A stretch of DNA of 64,000 bases from Scolanthus callimorphus. Taxonomy: Eukaryota; Cnidaria; Anthozoa; Actiniaria; Edwardsiidae. Where the stretch lies: positions 7,865,831-7,929,830 of the forward strand of contig CM066914.1 in assembly GCA_033964015.1 (NCBI GenBank). The letters are read 5' to 3'. Below, one piece after another: positions 22,521 through 33,720 of this stretch (position 1 is the first letter of the stretch; each line of letters begins with the position of its first letter). A program made the translations under genes and the position numbers. The notes beneath the pieces were generated by a model. It was not told the origin of the DNA. It saw nothing but the letters and a program-made list of their open reading frames with translations, and searched no databases.

Positions 22521-24225
22521 TAAGTGATCCGATTTTCCCAGGAAAAATTGACAATGACCCCTATATCTGAGAGGATGATCCTGATCCCAGGGGCCCAAAT
22601 TGCGATCCCTGAGCCTCGAAATAGCGATGATCCCTGATCCCATATACCTGGTTACTGCCCTATAATATTAGTATTTGAGTATTTGTTGTGTCTTTATTGC
22701 TATAAGTACGGATCTATTAAGGAAAAAAGAATATCATATATTTACCATTAAATCATGCTGTTCCAGTTTGCTTCCTGGTCTGGTCCTGGCCTGCCACATC
22801 CCCTTTTCAAGCTCTTCTTTGGCAAAGAAACACAGCCCAATTGCATGACTATGGGGCCAAGGATTGTTGTCAAAAATCCTTGCCACATTGATTATAAGTT
22901 TCTTCAAGATCTCTTCAAGTTAAAGGTCCTTCAAGATAAATGAAAAGAACTTTTGTTACATTCTGTACACCAGACAGTAAAGAAGTACATTAATTTTTGG
23001 CCCTTTTGCTTATGGAAACCTCAATTAATTTATCTGCCATGTAAACAGAGCCTGTGAATCAGTTTTGCCATAGAGTGGCAGCTGGTTTATGCCACAAAAT
23101 GTCTCAGCACCGCGCACTCATCACACATTAAACGTGAAAATATTTTCACTTGCGGAAATGTCGGTTTTTGTCTGTTTTCAAGACTACAGAGGTTTCTTTC
23201 TGACAGTCTTTTATTACTATTAGCTAGCAAAGTTGGTCTCGTATCTGGTAGCTTCTGGTATTTCGAGTGGTTGTTTTGATTTGCGCCCGAGAGAATATAA
23301 AACGCGAACAACTAGCAGGATACGACGAGTTCATCGGCGAGTGAAATATTGTGAGCGAGTTCAGGTGTTTTTCATCGTCTCCGAAAACGCACAATACCGC
23401 CAGCAACAACGCAGGCTAAACCAGAAGCTATGACTTTAATAGTTCGGCCACTCACCTTAGTTGAGAGTTATTAGGAATCGATGATTTTCAAGGAAGCTGC
23501 TGCTTTCGTCCACGAAATAATCCATAGCTGAACTGGACGACACCGTCGAACTGGACTGATGTGAAAAACTGTCAACAGTTCAAGGTCATGCATGGCTAGG
23601 GACGAATTTGATTGGTGGAGTCATGGCTAGGGGCGAATTTGATTGGTGGATTTCGATAGCGTTGCGTGACTGTGACCGTTAGGCCGCGAAGGAGTCTATA
23701 GGTAGTCGGGATCAACAGAGAAAATGCAAGCTCTCTCACATGCAAGGATTTTTAAAATCATTTTTATTTCTAACCCAACAAGGCGAAAAGTATGACAGCT
23801 TACGAAAATTCTAGCTAAACTACGAACAAGTCAACGCAACAGATGGCGATTTCAAAACAGCAAATTCGAGTCGAGTTGCCTTCCGCTTATTTGAAACGAA
23901 TCCTGCATCCTGGCGTTGTATCACAGGAGGAAAGATGAATACAATGAAATGACAAGGTGGAAAGCCAATGGTGACGGAAGGAAGTTTGAAGATCTATTCG
24001 ATGCAGAGATGAAGAGGTCTCTGCTAGCAGGGAACGATTGAACAGAAACAATCAGAAATCTTTAAAACAATCGAACTTCTGGACTCCAGAAGATATTTTG
24101 CAGTCAGAAAGCAGTGTTGTGACCATGCAATCGCGCTAGTGTTGATTCGACGTCGATAAAGGACGAACTTAAATTATGTGTTTGTGCGTTATACATATTC
24201 TTCGAAAAGTTTTGATTTCGTCCCA
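22521..24225. other. Intergenic, no gene seen
   Basis: No coding signal. A short direct repeat (GGCGAATTTGATTGGTGGA) lies at about 23606-23650. Confidence 0.4.
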
Positions 24226-24610
24226 TGTTACTAGAAAGCATAAATTTATGGATTTACCGGAAACAACATGGCTGCGACGTAAACTTATGAATGTTACTAG
24301 AAAGCGTAAATTTATGGATTTACCGGAAAACAACATGGCTGCGACGTAAACTTATGAATGTTACTGTAAAGCGTAATTTATGGATTTACCTGAAAACAAC
24401 ATGGCTGCGACGTAAACTTATGAATGTTACTAGAAAGCGTAAATTTATGGATTTCCCGGAAAACAACATGGCTGCGACGTAAACTTATGAATGTTACTAG
24501 AAAGCGTAAATTTATGGATTTACCGGAAAACAACATGGCTGCGACGTAAACTTATGAATGTTAATAGAAAGCATAACTTTACGTTTTCTAGTCTCTTTAA
24601 TAAATTTACG
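24226..24610. repeat. 66-67 bp tandem array related to the 27-bp minisatellite
   Basis: About five units of ACTAGAAAGCGTAAATTTAT, then GGATTTACCGGAAAACAACA and TGGCTGCGACGTAAACTTAT. The first third equals the 27-bp unit at 17.4-18.3 kb. An inverted piece (TTTACGTTTTCTA) closes the array near 24580-24620. Confidence 0.9.
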
Positions 24611-25984
24611 TTTTCTAATAGGATTCGCCGCTTCACAAAGGTTCACAATTACAGTAAAATTGTTCATTTCTAGCAAAGTACATGAATTCATGTTTTGTGC
24701 CGTTTTAGAGTGACCCCAAAATACTTTTCTATCATTTAATTTTTTTTGAAACGGTCCTTTTCACTAAAAGGACAGAAAATCAGAGAATGTCCTTTTCACT
24801 ATTATTTTCGAGCCAACATTTGATCATATCTCTACAACTTGTTGATAGGTGCCGTTATGATATTTCACTGTTTTTTTTAAACGTTATGCAAATAAACTGA
24901 CCACTTTAGCCTTAAAAATAGCAAAACATATTCATGATGGAAGCAGGATCTTGACAAGGGGCGATATTCATAACCATAGGTGTCCACAGATTGTGTAATT
25001 GACCAATTCGTACAGAACACGAGCTTTTTTTATTTGCTAAAAAGCCCAAACGAAGAGGGTTATAGGAAAGTACTTATCCTCAATCTGTTGGAAGACGCAT
25101 TTTGGTCAAATTGTCGCTCAAAATTAACCACAAATCGTGACACTCTCCTTAAATCTCCCTTATTAGCGCGCAAGTTATTCGAATTCGTTGCTCTGAAATG
25201 TCCGAATGCTATAGCAAATACGAATTCCAGCAACCAGAAATTCTAAGAAGTGACCGAAAATAACAAAATTTGTGATATTTTTCACAAAAAATGCACGTTA
25301 TGAATGAAATATCGTCAAAGTGCAAAAGTGCAGATTTTGATTTAGAGTTGTTTAATGGATCCGTCTTTGAGATATTAGGCTTTTAACTTTGGTTTCTGTG
25401 CCATTTTATGGGAGAATTGGTACTTTAATCAGGAATTCTGCAAACTTTGTTCAATCATATCTAAAATTCATATTCTTCAAAGTTCTTGAAAATTTGGAAT
25501 TATGCTTTTGGTCATAGAAACTCTTTGTATACGGAATCTTGAGCTTATATATTTAAATATGGCGAAACTAGACATTTCATTTTTGGTCATTTCCGCTCTG
25601 TCGGGAAAAGCTGAATTTCCAGTAACACAAGAATGGGAATAGCTCGGCTTTCTCATGGCTATACACGTGAATTCCAAATACTTCATATTCTTGTGCCAGG
25701 GCAAATTCGGCTTTTCACAAGAATGTTTTTCTTTCAGAAATTCCCTGTGTTCCCTTCACGCTTGCTGTGCAGGAAAATTCTCTCTCAGCTATTTACAGCG
25801 CTTGCTGACTTGCAATTCAAAAGCTTTGTCCAATATTATAAGCCCCAACGGGCCCATATTCGAGAGCTGTGTTTGAATAAAGTTGATTTTCGTTTCAATT
25901 CTAGGGATTCTATATTCGTATGAGCTGATAAACACGATACACAAGGGGAAGATGGAAAGGATTAGTTTTATTAAGCCTCTCTTG
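24611..25984. other. Intergenic, no gene seen; one MITE copy
   Basis: Contains a diverged copy of the GAACACTTCCCATG MITE family at about 25602-25749 (GGGAAAAGCTGAATTTCC to AGAAATTCCCTGTG). No coding signal otherwise. Confidence 0.45.
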
Positions 25985-26185
25985 CACACAATTGTATGCG
26001 AGCAGACGAGCCGTGGAGCTCTGGGTACGAGAATGTTGACGCATGCGTGAGATTTGATAAAGAGCCGCTGAGCGAAAGAACGTTTTGCACATGCTCCAAC
26101 TTGAATCAGCCAATCAACGAAGGCCCTTGAATGGCTGTTTTCAGAGGTTCCCCCATCATGTGACAGCCGAGTAGCTCTGGGTAAG
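25985..26185. repeat. Dispersed repeat with GAGCTCTGGGTACGAGAATG
   Basis: Two adjoining pieces share CGAGC(A)GACGAGCCGTGGAGCT / GAGTAGCTCTGGGTAAGAGG and the CAGCCAATCAACGAAGGCCC block found again at 62862-63420. It borders the 3' tail of the LINE. Confidence 0.6.
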
Positions 26186-26341
26186 AGGATGGCGAGCAAA
26201 AGCATGTTAGATAGATAGATAGATAGATAGATAGATATATAGTTTATTAGCAGCTTATACACACAAGTACATGGCTGTCACGCTAACAAACATTAATAAA
26301 AATACAAAAACAAGTAATGCAAGAGTCCAGCTAGTTTTAGA

Positions 26342-26726
26342 TTACCCACCCCTAGTTAAAAAACAGTCATATATATATTTAGCGACCTCCCTCTGCGCTG
26401 TTATAGGAGGATTTATTAGATTCTGAAAAAGGAGGCTTTCATCAATATATCTTTTATCTTTCATGACCTTTTTAACTTTTAAAACCTCAAGCACTCGTTT
26501 TCTTGCCATCTCATGTCGCTTACATTTAATCAGGAAGTGGAACTCGTCTTCGACCTCCCCTGAATTACACTGAGAACAAATTCTGTCCTCAGGCTTTCTA
26601 TAGGGCCTCTGGTAGCGCCCAGTCTCGATTTCAAGTTTATGACTACTAATCCTTAGGCGGGTGAGGGCTTTTCGGTGGTTGAGGTTGTGAATGTTAGAAA
26701 GGTATGTCTCAAAATCATATGTCGTT
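26342..26726 (-). pseudogene. LINE ORF2 C-terminus with Cys/His motif
   Basis: Out of frame with the reverse transcriptase piece by one base. It reads LNHRKALTRLRISSHKLEIE, then GRYQRP, then ICSQCNSGEVEDEFHFLIKC, a C-x2-C-x9-H-x4-C motif usual at the C-terminus of LINE ORF2 proteins. The stop is TAA at 26342-26344. Confidence 0.75.
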
Positions 26727-28054
26727 TTAAAGTTCTATAGGTTCTAAGTTTGTTTTTTGACCGGGCTTTTTGGAGTCATTGAATATTTCGCCCAACCAAC
26801 ATTGAAATTCGATGTCTTGCAGCCTTTGCTTAAAAAGCACTTTATCCTGCTGCAAGGCATCGTTTTGCAAAATGTTGGTGAGGGTTTCGCCCAACCCACA
26901 CGAAGCGACAATTGCTTGTAATTTTTTTAGCCAATGAGACTTATAATTATTGTCTTTAAGGTCGAGAAAAGTATCGTAGGATAAAAATCCCCTCTTTTCG
27001 ATTAGTTTGAAAAGAAAGTTGAAGGCTCTGCATTTGGCATTTATGGAGAGAGGGTATCTTCCCAGCTCCCCAAGGCAAGCACTGTTTACAGCGGTTTTTG
27101 TTACGCCAAGCAGAAGTTTACAAAACAGCACATGCACTGCCTCAACAGGGTCGCGCCCTTTCTGATCCTTCTCAACTCCCCAAACTTCGCTAGCATACAA
27201 AAGTATTGGCTTAACTAGAGTATCAAAAAGCCGCATAGTCAGTTTAACGTCAGTTAAAAAGTTTTTACCCATTGCTTTCTTAAGTTTGTAGAGGGCTTTG
27301 AGTGCTATCTTTTTCAACTCATTCCTAGCCAAGCTAAAGGAACCTACTGCGCTGAAAGTAAGCCCCAGATATTTATAGGACTTCACATTTTCCAAAATAT
27401 CGTCTTCATATTTAAAGGAGTGGCTTAAGATTTTGCCTACGTTATTAAAAATTAACACTTTCGTTTTTTCTAAATTAAGTTTCATACCATTCTCTGAAAC
27501 GAAGCTATGTACTGCATCAAGTAAAGCTTGAAGCTGCTGGCTGCTCCTAGCCATAAGAACCAAGTCATCTGCATAGAGCAGGTGACTTGTTTTCAAGGAA
27601 TTAATCTCCAGAGCTTCATTACTTTCCTGAGTTAAATTGCATAGCTTTTCAGAGAGATCGCTGAGGTATAAATTGAAAAGTGTAGTTGAAAGGACGCATC
27701 CTTGCCTCACTCCTATGTTACAATGAAAGGACTCCGATATTTCCCCGTTGGCTTTGACAACTGCCAGGTCTTTGCTGTACATTGTTTTTAAAACAGCCAG
27801 AAAGTGTCCCGTGACACCTGTCTTTTTAACCTTGTCAAACAGCCTCTCTCTAGGGATTGTATCGAAGGCCTTTGAAAAATCAATAAAGCAAGTAAACAGT
27901 AAGTTATTCTTTTTTTGGGGCTTGCTTTTAACATACTTATCGATTAATGCCTTAAGAACGAAAATATTATCAACGGTACCGTTCTTTTTGCGGAACCCAC
28001 CCTGTTCTTTTCTTAGCAGCCCTTTGACTTCTAAATAGTAATATAGCCTCTCGT
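26727..28054 (-). pseudogene. LINE reverse transcriptase core
   Basis: Conserved reverse transcriptase blocks are in order: GGFRKKNGTVDNIF, CFIDFSKAFDTIPRERLF (block A, first Asp), VRQGCVLSTTLFNLYL (block B), LLYADDLVLMA (block C catalytic YADD), then GMKLNLEKTKVLIF. The frame is open upstream of the ATG at 27782 as far as about 28054, where one base seems missing in a T run. Confidence 0.9.
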
Positions 28055-29105
28055 TTAAATAGAAGTGAGGATTTTGCTGAGGCTTGGGAGCAAAGTAATC
28101 CCTCGGAAATTGTTGGGATCATCTGTTTTTCCTTTTTTGAATATTGGAACAATTACTCCCATGCCCCAGACACTGGGCCATTGCCCATTGCGCAGAATAG
28201 CGTTAAAAATGTTGACTAGCGTGGGTAACAGTCTATCAGAGGCGATAAGAAGAACCTCGTTAAGTATATTATAATACCCTGGAGCTTTCCCTTTTTTCAA
28301 TCTCATTCAAAGCATTTTTGACCTCAGGCACGCTAAATTCATAGTCAAGTGGACCGACTTCGTTGTGGTAAGCCGTGCTTTCCTCGTGGACCGATAGCGC
28401 ACTAGATTCAAATTGAAGATATTGACGTTGTGCCTTAAAGTAGCTGAAAAAGGCTTCGAGAGTTACGTTGATATTCTTTTTCGCCGCACCGGTAAATGTG
28501 TGCGCTATTTTTCTCCAGGTTTCTTTGGCGTTTCTAAAATCAAGCTCATTGATAGTTTTAGCTCTATGATTATACTTCTTTTTCCTGCACAGATATTTAT
28601 AGCTTTTTTTCTGTTTATGCAGGGTGTTCCTAAGGTGTGCGTCACCAGGGTTACGACTTATTTCTTTACCAAGTCTCCTTAAATTATGTTTGCTATTGCG
28701 ACAGTCGCTATCAAACCAGTCGGGATAAGCTAGTCTATTAGTATTTTTTGCCTCTGAATATTTCAGGCCTGCCTCAAGACTAAGGGCTGTCAATACGTTA
28801 GTAAGGTTTACAATCGATTTTTCTACGTCTTCGGAGGTATCTCCTACTTTGGCAGTATCGGTAAATTGTGTTACCCATTTTTCAGAGTTCAATAATGAGG
28901 TTAGGCGTTCTCTTGCGACCTCGTTCCACATCAAACGTTTAAATTGAGTTTTTGTGCAATAGGCCGTTTCAGAATGCGTTTCAGGCAGAAAGCTCGAGCG
29001 AGCGCGCCGCATTCGTAGTGAGTAAGAAATACTGCAGATCGGACAGATATGGAATGAGGTCATTAACCCTACAGTAACGGAATTGGTCGACGATAGCCTC
29101 GTCAC
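28055..29105 (-). pseudogene. LINE ORF2 endonuclease-to-reverse transcriptase linker and RT start
   Basis: Two overlapping frames (28269-29105 and 28055-28306). The first is the lysine/arginine-rich linker (YPDWFDSDCRNSKHNLRRLG, YKYLCRKKKYNHRAKTINEL, WRKIAHTF). The second begins the reverse transcriptase with KKGKAPGYYNILNEVLL and VPIFKKGKTDDPNNFRGITL. Confidence 0.85.
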
Positions 29106-29856
29106 TTATAATATAATCTGCCGTACTACACCCATTGTATTTAAAGCAGGTCATTTTACCCGGACAATCGCCTATCACCCTCCCATTCACTGTTCGCAAT
29201 CCCAGGGCAGTGCATGTGTCGATAAGAGCCTTCCCTCTGCTATCGGTAGCGTGATCGGATGATTGCCTTATATTTTGGGTGTCGGCGACGTAATCGTCAG
29301 GTAAATCAAAATATTTATCGCTGTCTTGGCTCACAAACTCCTGCAGGTTACCGGTGCGAGCATTGAGGTCACCTTGTACGATAACTCTCCCTTTACTCGA
29401 AAATCTAAAAATATCTAGTTCAAGCCCGTTTATAAGGTCATCAGAGTTTGAGTTTTGCGGGCTTAGATAGACCGTCCCTAGATATACATCTTCATCTAGT
29501 CTAAAAAATGTTTTACTCAGTTTACACCAAACCACGTTAGGGTTGTCAGAGGGTACGTAGCTAACACCCTTACTTATTGTTTTTCTGATGTAAACAGTTA
29601 TACCACCCGCGTAACGCGTGCCGGTTTTCTCGCGGTGTAAATTGAAATTTTTGAAGTTAGAAACTGACAGATCTGCGAGAGGTCCAGCATGCGTTTCGAC
29701 AATTCCAATTATATCATGATGCAAAAATATGTCATTTACCTCACGTAATTTGAGTTTAGACCCCAGTTCTTTGCTGTTAAACCCTTGAATATTCCATACG
29801 CAAAGGCGTAAAGAGTTGGGCTGAGCAAAAATAGTGCGGTCTAACCCCCCCGGCAT
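28981..29856 (-). pseudogene. LINE ORF2 apurinic-type endonuclease domain
   Basis: Shows the endonuclease/exonuclease/phosphatase signature in order: LRLCVWNIQGFNSKELGSKL, DIIGIVETHAG, VIVQGDLNARTG, TADYIISDEAI. The final S-D-H motif is disrupted at about 29040 where the frame changes into the linker frame. Confidence 0.85.
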
Positions 29857-29939
29857 TTAATCGGAGTTTGATTAGAACTAAATCAAATTACGCAAGGTGA
29901 GAACGGACAACAGTAGAGAACCAAGATATATTATTCTGC

Positions 29940-31190
29940 CTATAAATGGCCTAGGATTTCAGTGAGCAGTTGCACTGCTTCGCGTAATTTATTAGATTGA
30001 TTGTTATGGTAAGCTATACGATGTGGGTTACCTGTGTAAGCGCTGTCACGAGCAATACGATGCGGGTTACCTGTGTAAACACTGTCACGAGCACCTGCTC
30101 GATTTGGCCTTACTTGTTCTTTTGACTTTCTAGCGCGGCGTCTAGCAGACAAACCAAGGTGCCTCTTGAGGTTGGCGGCTAGCTTTCTGATTCCTTTATC
30201 ACTAAGGTGGCGATCATCATGGAATGTAGACACATCAATTGCACCGTCGTCTGAAGTGTTTAGATGGCTATTATCCATGAAACGAGCTCTTCCCAGTTCC
30301 GCACATGTGAGCTTGGATTGTGCATTAATATCATCAATAACCTCGTTGAGCTTCGTGTTTGCATCCTTCCTATAAGTTATGCCGCTAATTGTGATGTTAG
30401 ACGACGGCCACTTAGCTTGCGTATCTACAACTATGCGAGCGATGTTTTCGCAGATATTGTTTGCGCTCATACAAGTTATGTCATTAGTACCTGTGTGAAT
30501 AACAATTTCGTTATACAAGCAGCCATTGATTACCTCGTCCTGTAACGCGTCAACATAATTTAGCATTTGAGACGTGCCTCCCGGAACGTACCGATTTATA
30601 GTGTTTGGCTTAATTTTTTTGCATTCGATGCGCTTGTAAATAGAGTCTGATAATATTAAGATATCCGCGGACCTGTTGCTTGGTTCATCCGGAGCTTGAG
30701 TTGGCGTTTCAACCTCTCCAGAGGGGGCTGGGATTTCGTTGTTTACTACTCCGGAGTTCATAGGCGGGATATTTACGTTTTCTGTGTTTGGCGGCGATGC
30801 AAATTCCAAGGTGTTATTATTTTCAGGAGGGCTCGCATCTTCGTTATCATCGCCCTGTGGAATATTGACCTGTGGAATATCGGCAGTATCGACCTCTACT
30901 GTGTTCAGCAACTCAAAACGATTTTCAACCATAACGGTGGACATAACAGACTCCCCAGGAGCGACAGGAGTTGGACATAGCTCCAGGCCTGAACTATCTT
31001 GTTTGCTGTCGTCAAATAAACTGCACGAAAAGGTCGAGCAACTGCGTGAGATATTTTCCTGTTTCTTTTTCATTCTTTGGAGCTGTTTCTCCAGAGACTT
31101 CTGACCTTTGGAGATGTCGTTTAATTTCTCCATTGCCGAGTCAATTTCAGCTTTAACGGCGTCGATTTGTTCAAGGACCCATATTTTCAT
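29940..31190 (-). pseudogene. LINE ORF1: coiled coil plus SGNH/GDSL esterase
   Basis: 416 residues. Residues ~1-50 are a lysine/glutamate coiled coil. The middle is acidic and Pro/Asn rich. From ~170 the SGNH fold is visible: ILILSDSIYKRI (block I with the nucleophile Ser), EIVIHTGTNDI (block III Gly and Asn), and DDRHLSDKGIRKLA (block V Asp/His). The C-terminus has two copies of RDS(A/V)YTGNPHRIA. Esterase-type ORF1 proteins are known in CR1-like LINEs. Confidence 0.85.
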
Positions 31191-31196
31191 TTCTTT

Positions 31197-31682
31197 TAGT
31201 TTGTTATCAAATCTACACTTCTGATCTGAGCTTCGATTGACAGTTCGCTAATTTCGATCGAGAGATCTGATATAGATTTGTTCACTTTAGCATTAAAATC
31301 GGACTGCACTGTTCTGAGTTCGGAGAATTGTTCATACCAAGAGGGGTCTAGAGAAGAAGGAGGCGTTTCTCCCGAACCACTTGGAGCTTCGTCGGCTTCA
31401 TTGCCATTTGGCTGAGTGTTCGGTTGTTCTTCTTGCTCGACGGTTGTATTAACGTAAAAACTGTTTTGTTTCTCCAGGTTTAAACAGGCTTGATCTTCAA
31501 GTCCCAGCTCGTTCCTTTTTTAATTCCAAAAAAGCCAGCGCGTCTTCTTTATTTTCGAAGCTTTGGTTTCTCCCTCCTGGCTGACCGACGTAATTAGCTT
31601 TGCAGGTTTCGTAATCGAACGAAATTCCAGCATTTGATTTCGTATACCATACATAGAACTTCTTAGATTTCTTTTTGGTCAT
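31197..31682 (-). pseudogene. LINE ORF1 N-terminus: RNase H1 N-terminal (hybrid-binding) domain-like, frameshifted
   Basis: The ATG at 31680-31682 opens MTKKKSKKFYVWYTKSNAG, then CKANYVGQPGGRNQSFENKE and DALAFLE. This matches the pattern of the RNase H1 N-terminal / caulimovirus viroplasmin fold: F-Y-V-W-Y, G-I, C-x6-G-x-PG, SF-x3-EDA-x-AF. After a one-base shift near 31500 the frame continues as an acidic spacer (VEQEEQPNTQPNGNEADEAP) and a heptad-like stretch (VNKSISDLSIEISELSIE) to about 31197, just before the 29940-31190 frame. So ORF1 was probably one protein of about 570 aa. Confidence 0.65.
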
Positions 31683-31794
31683 CTTGGGTTTCTACTGCGT
31701 CCCTCGTTACCGAATTTAACGAATTTTATCCACGAGACAGACACGACCAATTCGCCATGTCCGCTGTCTTTGTTCTGTCTTTGTTCTGATCCAA

Positions 31795-31832
<38 letters not shown>
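31795..31832. repeat. Poly-G run of 38 bases
   Basis: An uninterrupted G tract at the upstream edge of the LINE. It may mark the 5' insertion junction, or its length may be an assembly artefact. Strong G-quadruplex potential. Confidence 0.9.
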
Positions 31833-32291
31833 CTGATACTCAGGCTTCTGGTATAACTTTCATGTTATGCGTTGATGTGAGTTTGTTGCAGTGTGGCTTT
31901 TTGTCTAAGTTTCGCTAGTTTGATGAGTATGACGCGCGTTGTGTTAACAAGGAAGACCGGAAAGCCCTAGAGCGTTGCTGAAAATCGAACCTTTCCAGTG
32001 AGTAATTTATGTTGTTTTATCACCCTAGATTTCAAGGATGCAGGGACGTATCTCATTGTCATAGAATTCGTTGATACGAACTGGTGCACGTAATTTTGTT
32101 TTTCAAAACGGCGGATTAAACCGTTGTTGTTTAAGCAAAATGTTGTTTGAGATTAATTCCCTCGCTCTAAATGTGGCTACAAACATCTCACTAAAAAAGA
32201 TCTCACTGCCTCTTATTATTTATTTACCTTACATACAAATACTGTTACAAGGAAAAAAGTTGAGGGATGACAGAAGATAGCGGGGTCTTAG

Positions 32292-32693
32292 TTAGTGGCA
32301 GGTGGTTGGGGTGGAGGAGGAGGAGGCTGAGGGGTTGGAGGGGGAGGGGTGGTAGGAGGTAAGATGGTATGTGGGGCAGACAGGTGGGGGTGGGGGTGGT
32401 GGTGGATTGCAAATGACTGTGCTGCTTGATCCGCATCCGGTACAGCCTGACCGCTTGGAGTTCTCTATGTCAACCTTCTGCTCTGCAAATGTATGAAAAG
32501 TTGTACCGTCAAAACGTTTAATAAAGCAATTTATTTACTGGTGTAAGCTTCAATTAACGCCGATGAACTATGAAAAGGACATAGCCTAGGGATTGTATAA
32601 CGCTAACTAACCTGTCTGTGGAGTGTACAAAGCAGCGCCAGTGTTACTCACTAATGATCCAAGGGCGACCACACACAACAACACAAGTTTCAT
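32292..32693 (-). CDS. Small secreted Pro/Cys-rich protein, two coding exons
   Basis: Exon 1 (32612-32693) is a signal peptide, MKLVLLCVVALGSLVSNTGA, ending phase 1 at a GTTAGT donor. Exon 2 (32292-32482) follows a TTTGCAG acceptor: EQKVDIENSKRSGCTGCG, a cysteine pair, then VIC, a run of eight prolines, VCPTY, then a Ser/Thr/Pro tail ending TTCH-stop. The protein is about 90 aa. In the next frame the tail would be proline-rather than serine-rich (PPTTPPPPTPQPPPPPPQPP) and stops four bases later, so a one-base indel after VCP is possible. An AG lies 9 nt upstream of the ATG, suggesting a leader intron as in its relatives. A CRE-like TGACGTCA sits about 55 bp upstream. Confidence 0.65.
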
Positions 32694-32747
32694 TTGGCGC
32701 ATCTAAATGGTAAACACATAGTGACTTAAAATTAGTGGCGAGTTACA

Positions 32748-32755
32748 TGACGTCA
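32748..32755. promoter_or_regulatory. CRE-type palindrome upstream of the small Pro/Cys gene
   Basis: TGACGTCA, the consensus bZIP (CREB/ATF) site, 55 bp upstream of the ATG at 32693. Position is suggestive only. Confidence 0.3.
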
Positions 32756-32817
32756 TAATCCTAACTTTGATGCTGTGGACTATAAACTGTGCTTTTCATT
32801 CCAGTTAGGGACTGTTC

Positions 32818-33323
32818 GTTAATTACGTCGCAGGGGGGGCTGGGTGGTTTTTTCTTCTTGTAGGTTTTCTGAAAAACTTACCCCGTACAAAAAAGTAGTT
32901 TCAATTTTACCCCCTTCGAAAAACGGCTATTTGAAATTTTACCCCCCCTCCCCCTGCGCGCTAATCCAAAGCTAGTATCAGTCTCATATTTTCCAAATGG
33001 CGTCTAAAGTAAGTACGATTGTTGACGAGGATGTACGGTAGAACAAGCTCTAAAATGGCAAGAAAGAGAGAAGAGAAGTTCAGCAGAAATCATCCGGATT
33101 CAATACAGTGTTCTGCGTTTCACGCAATCGCACTCAATCTCAATCCTAGCCTGTTGAAAATTTGCATGACATTGAAATGCACCCCCCAAAAGTTTCGCGT
33201 GTTCTAAAAAATTACCCCCAAATTTTTCTAAAAATTTACCCCAAATTTTTCGACGTTCTGCAAAATTTACCCCCCCCTATAAAACCACCAGCCCCCCCTG
33301 CGACGTAATTAACGAACAGTCCC
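32818..33323. mobile_element. PIF/Harbinger-like MITE (copy 2)
   Basis: Ends GGGACTGTTCGTTAATTACG and its inverse, flanked by TTA on both sides. Same interior as 21994-22520, inverted relative to it (AAATTTTACCCC blocks, ATTGTTGACGAGGATGTAC). Confidence 0.85.
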
Positions 33324-33610
33324 TTACAGTTGGAAATAATTTTCTTTGAATCGATAAATGAACCATGGATATAAATCCTGTGTAAATAATGGAAAATAAT
33401 TGGAAATATCCCGGCCCACTGCTCGTGATAATTTCCCTCACAAGAGAGATTTTGGCCAATAATCGGCGGACTGATTGTTCAATTTACTGACTAACAGTTA
33501 AGATAAGCTCTGCAAGTTCTCCCGGGAGCTTTGAACTATTGGGTATATAAACAGATTCACTTAGTCTCGTTCTATGAGTAAATCAAAAGGAATAACCTGA
33601 GCTACGAAAC

Positions 33611-33720
33611 TCGCTCGTAGCTCATCGGTAAGATCTTCAGGTATAGGTAATTGGCAAAGGTTGGTGGTTCGAACCAACATGAATTCAATTAAATTGTTTT
33701 TTTTTTTCTTTTTTCTCAAT
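33611..33720 (+). repeat. tRNA-like sequence, possible SINE head
   Basis: An A-box-like TAGCTCATCGGTAAGA is followed about 45 bp on by a B-box-like GGTGGTTCGAACC, then a T-rich run. The T-arm and acceptor stem do not pair well, so a working tRNA is unlikely; a tRNA-derived SINE is the better reading. Confidence 0.4.

Larger units (their letters stand above)
26212..31794 (-). mobile_element. Nearly full-length non-LTR retrotransposon (two-ORF LINE)
   Basis: On the minus strand the order is 5' leader, ORF1 (RNase H1 N-terminal-like domain, spacer, coiled coil, SGNH esterase), ORF2 (endonuclease, reverse transcriptase, C-terminal Cys/His motif), then a 3' tail of ATCT tetranucleotides at 26212-26237. 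An ORF1 with an esterase and a tetranucleotide tail recall the CR1/L2 group, but I cannot fix the clade. Several one-base frameshifts make it inactive as sequenced. Sub-regions are listed separately. Confidence 0.85.

Noticed and set aside
25789..26262. 157-codon minus-strand frame
   Set aside because: Runs through the TAGA microsatellite and a dispersed repeat.
33611..33683. Functional tRNA gene
   Set aside because: Box words are present but the stems do not pair as a tRNA should.
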